64,000 nt of DNA from an uncultured Prevotella sp. Lineage in GTDB: Bacteria > Bacteroidota > Bacteroidia > Bacteroidales > Bacteroidaceae. Made by a program: the position numbers and the translations under genes. A model generated the notes under the pieces. It was not told the DNA's origin, ran no database searches, and saw nothing but the letters and a program-made list of their open reading frames with translations. Each line of letters begins with the position of its first letter. The first letter of the stretch is position 1. The stretch is taken from positions 124,001 to 188,000 of the forward strand of contig CALUGA010000001.1 of NCBI GenBank assembly GCA_944320105.1, in the 5' to 3' direction. This document shows positions 16,923 through 26,000 of this stretch, one piece after another.

Positions 16923-17843
16923 TCAGGCCAGACGCATTATTTCGTCCACCTTTTCTTCGGTTGGCAGCGTTGCGTCTATCCAGTTGATGGTTATGCCGCG
17001 CCGCTCCATTCCCCTGAACCACGTCATCTGCCGCTTGGCAAACTGGTGTATGGCTATCTCCAGTTGGCGGAACATCTCGTCGTAGGATATGCGGCCTATT
17101 ACGTACTCTGTTACATATTTATATTCCAGACCATAATATATAAGGTCTTCGGCGGCAATGCCGCTCGCCAGCAGCGAGCGCACCTCGTCGGCCATGCCGT
17201 CGTCCAACCGCTGCTTCAGCCGCAGGCTGATGCGTCGTCGGCGCTGCTCGCGGTCGATGGCCAGCCCCACCGTCACGCTTTCTATCTCGGGCAGGTCGGC
17301 CCCCTCTGTGGGGTGTTCGCCGCTGAACGTCTCTATCTCTATGGCCCTTATGGCGCGCTTGGCCGTGTCCACGTCGGTGATGTTGTGCATGGCCGAGCCG
17401 TTCTTGCGCTTCAGCTCGGCCAGCATCTCGGCCAGCTCGCCGAGCGGCTTGCCTTCGAGCTGCGCCCTCAGCTCCTTGTTCTCCGGCACGGCGGCGAGCC
17501 TGTAGCCCCGCAGCACAGCCTCTATGTAAAGGCCCGTGCCGCCGCAGAGTATAGGCGTTGCGCCCCTTTGGGTTATGTCGTGGTAAGCCTTGAGGAAGTC
17601 GTGCTGGTATTGGAAGAGGTTGTACCTCGTTCCCGGCTCGGCTATGTCTATCAGGTGGTAAGGCACTTGCCGCCCGCCCACGCAGTAGTCGGCCAAGTCC
17701 TTGCCCGTGCCTATGTCCATGCGGCGGTACACCTGGCGCGAGTCGGCGCTTATCACCTCGCCGCCAATCCTCGCCGCGAGGGCCGCCGCCACGGCCGTCT
17801 TGCCGCTCGCCGTGGGGCCGAGTATAGTTATCATCTTTGCCAT
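16923..17843 (-). CDS. miaA: tRNA dimethylallyltransferase
   Basis: A 306-aa enzyme that adds dimethylallyl to A37 of tRNAs reading UNN codons. It has the P-loop GPTASGKT, the DSRQVYRRMDIGTGK substrate motif, GGTGLYI and the C-terminal QFAKRQMTWFRGM. Start chosen at ATG 17843 (MAKMITILGPTASGKT): an ATG at 17855 in frame overlaps the -7 box at 17853-17860 and cannot be in the mRNA. Confidence 0.95.
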   Translation of the reverse strand: MAKMITILGPTASGKTAVAAALAARIGGEVISADSRQVYRRMDIGTGKDLADYCVGGRQVPYHLIDIAEPGTRYNLFQYQHDFLKAYHDITQRGATPILCGGTGLYIEAVLRGYRLAAVPENKELRAQLEGKPLGELAEMLAELKRKNGSAMHNITDVDTAKRAIRAIEIETFSGEHPTEGADLPEIESVTVGLAIDREQRRRRISLRLKQRLDDGMADEVRSLLASGIAAEDLIYYGLEYKYVTEYVIGRISYDEMFRQLEIAIHQFAKRQMTWFRGMERRGITINWIDATLPTEEKVDEIMRLA

Positions 17844-17852
17844 AATTGTTTG

Positions 17853-17860
17853 CAAATGTA
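17853..17860 (-). promoter_or_regulatory. Promoter -7 box for miaA
   Basis: TACATTTG on the minus strand fits TAnnTTTG, only 10 nt before the ATG at 17843, so the transcript would have almost no leader. Confidence 0.55.
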
Positions 17861-18047
17861 CAAAAAGAACTCTTTAAATGTACTTTGCAGTTATGATTTT
17901 TATGCCAATATTCTCAAAATATCTGCAACCAAATGTAAATATGCAAGCAATAAAATCCCAAACAGGCAACATAAAGTAGCTTTTCAATGTCAGGGAGGCT
18001 GAGAGTCGTGCATTGAATTATGTGCTGCCTCTAATTTTTTAGCCATT

Positions 18048-18329
18048 TTATTTAGTGCCTTTGCACCACTTTAGCATATCTTCGAACTTTTTTTCATAAA
18101 AAGCATCGATGGCTTCTCCCAAAAGTATTTTGTCTATACGCTTTAATTCTTCCAATACTTCCATTTTGTTTTTATATCCTTTCTCAATATGTGCCACATC
18201 CTCCTCTGATATTTCGTCGTCGTCCAAATATCTTAAGCAAATATCGCTCCATAATACTCTGTTGTCAGAATAATAGTTAGGTAAATACTCAGCGATAAAG
18301 TCCCAATATGTAATATTTCCGTCATTCAT
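18048..18329 (-). CDS. Small acidic protein coupled to the HNH gene
   Basis: A 93-aa acidic, helical protein (ITYWDFIAEYLPNYYSDNRVLW; DDDEISEEDVAHIEKGYKNK). No family is recognised. Its ATG overlaps the TGA of the HNH nuclease gene by 4 nt, so the two are translated together. DNA here is clearly more AT-rich than the flanks, a sign of recent acquisition. A partner or immunity protein for the nuclease is possible but unproven. Confidence 0.65.
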   Translation of the reverse strand: MNDGNITYWDFIAEYLPNYYSDNRVLWSDICLRYLDDDEISEEDVAHIEKGYKNKMEVLEELKRIDKILLGEAIDAFYEKKFEDMLKWCKGTK

Positions 18330-19123
18330 GTATTTAAGAATTTCTTGTAGTGGATATCTAACAATTCTCTTTGAGGTAAAAACCTGTCTGGAAGCATGAT
18401 TTTTCTTTTGTTTATCTCATCCAAATATCTCCTGAAAGATTTTTCGGTAGCATTATGAAGCAATTCTTCTGACACAACGATTTGCAAATCAGGAGTGATT
18501 CCCAACAAGTGACTATCGTATGCTTTGTGGAAAAAAGCATTCAGGCACAATCCGTTTTTAGGGTTAGTTCGGTTTTTCTCGTCTTCAGACCAATCGACGA
18601 TGTGGCATGCTTCCAGCAGCATAGGGTTTGCTATCCCAGAAATGCAGCAGCGGAAATTGTATGCGCTCATCACCGCAGCCCTGAAAAAAGACTGGTTAAC
18701 ACGCTGTTTTACATAAGCCTGCCGCTCTTGTCCTAACGGCAATTTGCTTGTTTGTTGAGAAGCAGAAACCGCTATGTTTTGTCCAGAAAATTTTGCAATC
18801 AACTTCTCACTCTCGTATGATAGCCGTTCGGGATCATCATAAAATTCATCCCAAATATCTTGCTCAAGTTTTGCTCCATGTGCCAATCCTGTTACGCCTT
18901 TAGCCCGCAAGTCGGGGTCTAATCTCCCGATGTTGCCTATTTTCATGTTTAAAGCACTCGGAGAACGGCCAATCAATTTGGCATATTCAATGACTAATGG
19001 GTGCATCTTGCTGCAATCCTTAAAAGGTATCTTGCAATATGCATTGAACGCGATGATGGTTTCCTCCCTGTTCCAAGGCTTGTTGGTCATTGCCAATGGT
19101 CTAATATACATTATGTGAGCCAT
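18326..19123 (-). CDS. HNH endonuclease (HNH_2 type, putative restriction enzyme)
   Basis: A 265-aa protein. The N-terminal region (KPWNREETIIAFNAYCKIPF... LIGRSPSALNMKIGNIGRLDP) looks like a DNA-binding module; the C-terminal half has the HNH_2 pattern CCISGIANPMLLEACHIVDW, NPKNGLCLNAFFHKAYDSHLLGI. The true start may be ATG 19090 (MTNKPWNREE), 11 codons in. It is followed by the coupled 93-aa gene. No cognate methylase is adjacent in the same transcript; the C5 methylase upstream has its own terminator. Confidence 0.8.
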   Translation of the reverse strand: MAHIMYIRPLAMTNKPWNREETIIAFNAYCKIPFKDCSKMHPLVIEYAKLIGRSPSALNMKIGNIGRLDPDLRAKGVTGLAHGAKLEQDIWDEFYDDPERLSYESEKLIAKFSGQNIAVSASQQTSKLPLGQERQAYVKQRVNQSFFRAAVMSAYNFRCCISGIANPMLLEACHIVDWSEDEKNRTNPKNGLCLNAFFHKAYDSHLLGITPDLQIVVSEELLHNATEKSFRRYLDEINKRKIMLPDRFLPQRELLDIHYKKFLNT

Positions 19124-19212
19124 GCCTGTGATTTCAAGGCAAATACCCTCAATGCCACACGCATCATAAGGATTGTGCGCTTATTCATTGAAAAAGCATA
19201 CTCATCTGTTTG

Positions 19213-19220
19213 CAAAGTTA
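19213..19220 (-). promoter_or_regulatory. Promoter -7 box for the HNH-93aa pair
   Basis: TAACTTTG on the minus strand fits TAnnTTTG. It sits immediately behind the terminator of the NgoMIV-like unit, in the same arrangement as at 21296-21335. Confidence 0.55.
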
Positions 19221-19222
19221 CT

Positions 19223-19272
19223 GAAAAAAAGCCGTCCGGCAATGCCGGGCGGCTCGTTTTTATCGTCGAATC
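19223..19272. repeat. Perfect 50-bp direct repeat, left copy (terminator inside)
   Basis: Identical to 21305-21354. It contains the hairpin GCCGTCCGGC/GCCGGGCGGC. The two copies bracket the C5 methylase and NgoMIV-like genes, and similarity continues beyond the perfect block on both sides, including the adjoining -7 boxes. Confidence 0.9.
19231..19253 (-). terminator. Terminator after the NgoMIV-like gene
   Basis: On the minus strand a GC-rich hairpin (GCCGCCCGGC/GCCGGACGGC) is followed by seven T. It lies 87 nt past the nuclease stop. Confidence 0.85.
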
Positions 19273-19339
19273 GCGGAAAACGATTAGGGGATAAACCTGC
19301 TAAAGCTAATTGCTTTCCACAAACAATCCCGCAAAAATG

Positions 19340-20196
19340 CTACACTGCCAAGTCCAAAGGCAAGTCGCTGATGTCCTTCAAACGCTTACCATTAATTAAT
19401 ATGCCTAACATTTCTTCGGCATCCTCGGCTTCAACCTCTTTCACCGCTTTCATCAGTTCATACAATGCAAAATGGTACACACAATCAATGTCGCCTGTGC
19501 CAAGGGCCAAAGATGCTAGTCGTGAAGGCATTGGCTCACCCGCTACGACTACTATATGAGACAGATGCCCTTTCCTGTTGCGTATAAGGCCAAGTGCTTC
19601 GGTGCGGCTGTTTTGCGCCCTGTCGCTGCGCATAGTCCATTTGGCAGACACGGAAGCGTGTAAAATAGGCAAACTATTGCTGGACTTGCGCAAATCTGCA
19701 AGACCGCAAACATCGGCGTCAACTATAAATTCTGCCTTATTAATGCTTGCGTCATCCTCAGGCTCCCTGTATATCACCACGTCTGGCGCTACCATATAGT
19801 CATTGCCAATGCAAGCGGCAAGCTGCGCATCGTTTCGTGTCGTTTGCCAGAGATACTCAAGGTGCTCATATTGCACAAAGTCGCTTGTCTTTACCGAACT
19901 GTTGTTCCCCAATTTTGCTATGTGCCATCTGCCTGGCCTTAAGCCTTGCAATGCAGGGAAAGTTTCGGAAAGGAACTCCATCGTAAGCTGTTCAAACTGG
20001 CACCGGATGTCTGGCCTACTATCTTGCCGCGCACTTCGGCTTCCAGCCGTTCCGCAATGCCTTTGGCTATGCGTACCGACAGGCGGGAGCTGCGGTCAGC
20101 ATTGCTGGCAATGCCATTGGCATCGAGCGTCAACACACCACTATCCAACAGCCCTTGATGGTATTTCCGTCTCGCTCTTGCTATCAATGAGTCCAT
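19340..20196 (-). pseudogene. NgoMIV-family type II restriction endonuclease, frameshifted
   Basis: Two minus-strand frames make one protein. The first (from ATG 20196, MDSLIARARRKYHQGLLDSG) runs to GQTSGAS; the second (to 19340) carries MEFLSETFPALQGLRPGRW, DYMVAPDVVI, HASVSAKWTMRSDRAQNSR, GHLSHIVVVAGEPMPSR, GTGDIDCVYHFALYELM and NGKRLKDISDLPLDLAV. This order matches my recollection of NgoMIV, which cuts GCCGGC. At plus 19994-19996 the minus strand reads AGT TTG AAC; one more T (AGT TTT GAA CAG) restores the frame as GASFEQLTMEFL. The loss is in a T-run, so either a real inactivating or phase-variable slip or a sequencing error. It overlaps the methylase by 56 bp. Confidence 0.85.
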
Positions 20197-21124
20197 ATTC
20201 CAATACTTTTTTAATCTGCAAGCCCACCGCCTTTGCCACTGGCGGCGGAAAGGCGTTGCCTATCATGCGGCAAGCAGCGGTCTTTTTTGTTCCAAAATCC
20301 CATTCGTCAGGAAAACCTTGCAGGCGCGCAAGCATACGCGGCGTGAGCCGTGGCAAGCCGTCAAAGCCAGGCTCCGGGGCATCGGTGGCCACCCCGCGCC
20401 CGTCTATGCCAAGCTCTGCCCATGCTTGTCGCGCCCTTGTTGGGCCGAGGTCTGGGCCGCCATGCTTCTTGCTTCCGCCTACAAGCGTCGGTGCTATGCT
20501 GTTAGCCTTGTCGCGCCATGCGCCAGCCTTTTCCCAACCTCGTGCAGCCATGAGGTCGTGGAGGGTTTTGCCCACGGTCTGTTCTGGATTGACGCGCTTT
20601 TGCGGAAACTCGAAAGAGTCGAACAGGTCGTTGCGTATGCCAACTATAATAGCCCTCGGCCTCAGTTGCGGAACGCCGTAGCCGGAGGCGTTCAAGAGGC
20701 TTACGTGCAGGCTGTAGCCCATCTTGTTTAGCCGCTCGAATATCGATTGTCTATATCCGTCGAATGCAGAGCCAAGAAACCCGCGCACGTTTTCTATCAT
20801 CACCGTACGCGGATTAATTTCGCCAACAAGCCTAAGCATCTGCGGAAACATATCGCGCTCATCGTCCTGCCCAAGCTGCTTGCCGGCTATGCTGAACGGC
20901 GGGCAAGGCACGCCACCTGCCAGCAGGTCTATCTTCCCGCTGTAAGGAGTGCCGTCGAACGAGCGCACATCCATGCACTGCACGTTCCACGATGGGCGGT
21001 TACGCCTTAGGCAGTCGCAGTATTCCTGTTCAAGCTCCACCAGCGCGATGTGCTCGAAGCCGGCCATCTCCAGTCCCAAGGCCTGGCCTCCTGCCCCGGC
21101 GCATATCTCAATCGAATTATACAT
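20141..21124 (-). CDS. DNA (cytosine-5) methyltransferase, NgoMIV-type
   Basis: A 327-aa C5 methylase starting MYNSIEICAGAGGQALG at 21124; an ATG 36 nt upstream is possible but lies before motif I. Motif IV GGVPCPPFS holds the catalytic Cys74, motif VI is IENVRGF (110-116), motif VIII QLRPR (153-157), and motif X GNAFPPPVAKAVG. It flips and methylates a cytosine, presumably in GCCGGC given its restriction partner. Its 3' end overlaps the nuclease start. The frame is intact, and it has its own -7 box just after the gap terminator. Confidence 0.9.
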   Translation of the reverse strand: MYNSIEICAGAGGQALGLEMAGFEHIALVELEQEYCDCLRRNRPSWNVQCMDVRSFDGTPYSGKIDLLAGGVPCPPFSIAGKQLGQDDERDMFPQMLRLVGEINPRTVMIENVRGFLGSAFDGYRQSIFERLNKMGYSLHVSLLNASGYGVPQLRPRAIIVGIRNDLFDSFEFPQKRVNPEQTVGKTLHDLMAARGWEKAGAWRDKANSIAPTLVGGSKKHGGPDLGPTRARQAWAELGIDGRGVATDAPEPGFDGLPRLTPRMLARLQGFPDEWDFGTKKTAACRMIGNAFPPPVAKAVGLQIKKVLEYGLIDSKSETEIPSRAVG

Positions 21125-21211
21125 TATTTGAGTTAGCTTTACAAAACACAATGACTGCAAACGAGAATCCTGCTGTTATGATTATTCCCAAATGCAGCTT
21201 GCCATTGTGAT

Positions 21212-21303
21212 GGCAATGCAAATGAGCGGAAAGCTTACAGACGAAGTACACATCGTCTCTATAGCTGCGGATTGCCGAATGCTGTATGTGGTGTGCAAAA
21301 GTA
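21212..21303 (-). repeat. Promoter-bearing ~90-bp repeat, copy 2
   Basis: The order is GGCAATGCAAA (21212), a degenerate palindrome around 21233-21263 (CATCGTCTCTA arm), GCGGATTGCCGAATGCTG and the -7 box (21296). It matches 6365-6454 in order and spacing and lies between the C5 methylase start and the gap terminator. Confidence 0.7.
21296..21303 (-). promoter_or_regulatory. Promoter -7 box for the C5 methylase unit
   Basis: TACTTTTG on the minus strand fits TAnnTTTG. It is adjacent to the gap terminator and lies inside the promoter-bearing repeat. Confidence 0.5.
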
Positions 21304-21304
21304 C

Positions 21305-21354
21305 GAAAAAAAGCCGTCCGGCAATGCCGGGCGGCTCGTTTTTATCGTCGAATC
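21305..21354. repeat. Perfect 50-bp direct repeat, right copy (terminator inside)
   Basis: Identical to 19223-19272, 2082 bp away. This copy is next to the end of gap. Confidence 0.9.
21313..21335 (-). terminator. Terminator of gap
   Basis: The same GC-rich hairpin and seven-T tail on the minus strand, 31 nt after the gap stop codon. Confidence 0.9.
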
Positions 21355-21366
21355 ATGCAAAACGGA

Positions 21367-22446
<1,080 letters not shown>

Positions 22447-22512
22447 TCATGAAATGGGTAATGTCCATTCGTAATGGATGCCCTGGTTGGCTTTCCTTTC
22501 TTTTATCGGGCG

Positions 22513-22520
22513 CAAAGTTA
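22513..22520 (-). promoter_or_regulatory. Promoter -7 box for gap
   Basis: TAACTTTG on the minus strand fits TAnnTTTG, giving a leader of about 130 nt before the ATG at 22377. Confidence 0.6.
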
Positions 22521-22660
22521 CTAAAAATTTTCTGTAAATGCATCATGCGCGCGTATTAAATAATATAAAATGTGAGGTGTCGGCGGCATTTCGCTTTGGC
22601 CGCAGCTTGGGCATGTGGCTTTGGCAGGGTAGGCTGGAGCTTGTTGCCGCAGTTGCGAAA

Positions 22661-22853
22661 TTGTTTTACAAAGGGGTGGCTGTAGGAGGCCATGTGCCGT
22701 TTTGCACCGCCAAACGGCCTGTCTTGCACCGCCGAACGGCATGTTTTGCAGGCTGAAACGGCCTATTTTGCAAGGCAATATGGCGCGTGCTGCAACCCGC
22801 TGACAGCCAAATCGTTGCGTAAAAAGGCCGGCGGCGTGAAAATATTTTACATG
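22661..22853 (-). repeat. 22-nt-period intergenic element, copy C (reverse orientation)
   Basis: Read on the minus strand the left motif starts at 22853, units start at 22790, 22768, 22746, 22724 and 22702, and TTTGTAA starts at 22672. The 63/88/30-nt spacing equals that of copies B, D and E. It lies in the 706-bp divergent gap between the gap and HTCS promoters, the only copy in this orientation. Confidence 0.9.
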
Positions 22854-22955
22854 TATTGCCACTGCCTGGGCGTTTTGCGGCAGTCGCGGGCGGTGGGCGG
22901 CGGCAGCTGGGACAGGGCCTTGCGCCACGCCGTGCGGCAAAATGGGCGGGCGGTC

Positions 22956-22987
22956 TTTGGCGGTTTTGCTTTTTTGTTATACCTTTG
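22956..22987 (+). promoter_or_regulatory. HTCS promoter (-33 TTTG, -7 TACCTTTG)
   Basis: TTTG at 22956-22959 and TACCTTTG at 22980-22987 are separated by 20 nt, an excellent match to the Bacteroidetes consensus, about 90 nt before the ATG at 23084. Confidence 0.75.
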
Positions 22988-23083
22988 CAAGTGGCAAGTT
23001 GTGCCGGGGATGCCGTGTGGCAAGAGAGCCATTGCATGGCGGCGTGGCCCCGGGCGGCTGCCGTCACCAACCACTTTCTATCG

Positions 23084-26000
23084 ATGAAATACAGGATTAT
23101 TATATTCATTGCCGCCGCCTTGGGGGCGCTGCGCGCCTTTGCGCAGCCTTATTGCGACGTGCGCACGTTCACCATGCGCGACGGGCTGGCGGCCAACGTC
23201 ATATCGGGCTTCTTGCAGGCCGACGATGGGCTGATGTGGTTTTCCACATGGAACGGCCTCTGTTACTACGATGGCTACCGCTTCACCACGTTCCGCAACT
23301 CGCCCGAGCAGGGCATGGTGCTCTCCACCAACAGGATAATGCAGCTTAAGCAGGGGGCATCGGGGGGCATCTGGTGCAGCACGTCCGACCGCCACGTGTA
23401 TTATTTCGACACTCGGTCGTCGCGGTTCATCGATGTGAGCGCCATGATACGCGAACGCTTCGGCCACGACATGCCGGTGCGCAACATCTATTCGCTGCCT
23501 AACGGCCACACTTGGCTGGTGAGCAACGACAAGTCGCCCAGCTACCGCGTGGCCGACAGCCTCATGCTCTCCGGCGGGGGCATAGAGGAGTTTCGCAAGG
23601 AACCGGGCGGCCTGCCGGGCAGCAAGCTCTACAAGGTGGAGCTTGACGGCCAAGGGCGCGAGTGGGTGTTCACCGACGGTGGGGTGGCCCTGGCCGACGG
23701 CAGTTTCCGCTTTGGCGTGGTGATGGAGCACATGGCCGAGGCCCGGGGCAGGCTGTTTTTCGCCTCGCCTGCCGGGCGTCTGTTCGTGTTCGATGCTAAG
23801 CGCAAGGCCATGCGCCCCGTGGCGCTGCCCCCGGGCGTGACCCACATCAACGACATTGCCATGCTTGGGGCAGACACCCTGCTGCTCGCCACCAACGTGG
23901 GCGTGGCTGTCTGCGATGCCGCACGCCTCAAGGTGAGCCTCCACTCTGTGCAGACCCCATCGCAGCCCTCGCCGGAGGCCACGTCGCTGTTTGTCGACAG
24001 CAGGCGGCGCGTGTGGGCTTTCACGTCTTCCGACGGCATCGTAATGCTCTCCGGCCATGGCTTCGAGCCGCGTTGGCTCATGGCCTACGCCGACTCGCCG
24101 CTGCACCGCACCACGAGCCTCAGGCCCTTTGTCCACGAAGACAGCTACGGCACGGTGTGGGCGGTGCCTGTCGGCGGCACCTTCAGTTATTATGACGAGC
24201 AGGAAGGCAAGCTCGTTCCCTATATGCTGCGCTCTGCTGGCCGCATGGACACTTATGTGCCGGAAATCAACAAGTTCATGTTCGACCGAGGGGGAAATAT
24301 GTGGTTCACGGCCACGCGCGACATCAACCTCGTGAACTTCCGCTACCATCACTTCAAGCTTACCAACGTGCTTCCAGGGCAGGAGGTGCGCTCGCTGCTG
24401 CACGACAGCAAGGGGCGCACCTGGGCAGGAACGAACTTCGGGCAGCTCGCTGTGTTCGACAGCCGTCGCCGCCTCATCGGCTACGTGGACCGGCAGGGGC
24501 GCATCGGCCACAACCCGGCAACGTTCTCCAACCGCATCTATGCCATCTTTGAGGACAGCCGGGGGCGCATCTGGGTAGGCACCAAGGGCAACGGACTTTA
24601 CGTGATAAGTGGCGAGGGCAGCGTGGAGCACTATGTCAGCAACCCGGCAGACAAGTTCTCGCTGAGCCACAACGACGTTTACGACATATCTGAGGACAGT
24701 CGTGGGCGCATCTGGCTGGCCACCTACGACGGCGGGCCAAACCTCGCCGACGAGAACGGCGGGCGAATGAGGTTCATAAACCACCGCAACCTCATGGCGC
24801 AATACCCTCTGAAAGGTTATGGCCGCGTGAGGCGCATAGCCCACACAGGCCGGGGCGAGGTGCTGCTGGCCACCACGGGCGGCCTCGTAACTTTCTCCGA
24901 CCGCTTCAGCTCGCCGCAGGCCATACACTTCTTCACCACGCCGCAGGTGGTGGGCGACACCACGTCGCTCCTTGCCCCCGACGTGCTGCAGACCCACGTC
25001 ACGCGCTCGGGCAGGGTGGTGGTGGTCACCATGGGCGGCGGCCTGCAGCTCGTAGACTCGCCAAACCTGCTCGCCAACGGACTTAAGTTCTGCGACCTGC
25101 CCAACGCCAAGCCCGACGAGGGCATGGTGCAGTCGGTAACCGAGGACAACGCCGGCCACCTCTGGATTATGCGCGAGGGCAGCATCGACCGCTACGACAT
25201 CGCCACAGGCGAGCTGCTGCAGTACGGGCCGGGCAACATCGGCGACGGCGTGGAGCTGTCGGAGGCCAAGCCCGCCCACGACGCCAAGACCGACATGATT
25301 TCCGTTGCGACCCGTGGCGGATTCGTGAGCTTCTGTTCCGCCGACCTCGAAAAAAGCTCGTACAGCCCCGGCATCGTCTTCACGCGGGCGCATTTCCACA
25401 GCACCAACAGGATGGTGTCCATCCTCGGGAGGGATGTACTCGACGTTCCCGCCGACAGTCGCAACCTTACCATTTACTTCGCCGCGCTCGAATACTCCGA
25501 CAAGTACCTCGTGCGCTATGCTTACAAGATAGATGGCATCGATGAGAACTGGAACTTCGTTGGCTCGGCCAACAGCGCATCGTTCAACCGCCTGCCCGCC
25601 GGACGCTACAAGCTCCTCGTGAAGAGCACCAACGCTGACGGCGTATGGATGGACAACGTGGCCGAGCTTGACATCTACGCGCACCCCACTTTCTGGGAGA
25701 CTTGGTGGGCGTGGCTGCTCTACATCGCGCTTGCCTGCGGCGTCATTTACGTGGCTATATACATATATAAGCTCCGTGCAAAGGCCGTGCTCGAACGCGA
25801 CCTCAACGTCATGAAGACCAAGTTCTTCACCGAGATTGGCCACAAGCTGCGCACACCGCTCACACTCATTGGTGGACCCGTGGCCGAAGTGCTTAATGGC
25901 GGCGGACTTACGGACTCAGCACGGCGCCACCTGGAGATGGTGCAGCGCAACGCCGCGCGGATGCTGGAGCTTGTTAACAAGATGCTGCGCTACAGCATCG

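Noticed and set aside
22856..23083. Upstream start of the HTCS gene at 22856
   Set aside because: It would precede the predicted transcription start (~22994), and the signal peptide begins at 23084.
23078..25843. Long minus-strand frame of 921 codons under the HTCS gene
   Set aside because: Shadow of the HTCS reading frame; His/Val/Ala-rich with no domain, while the plus strand encodes clear propeller repeats.
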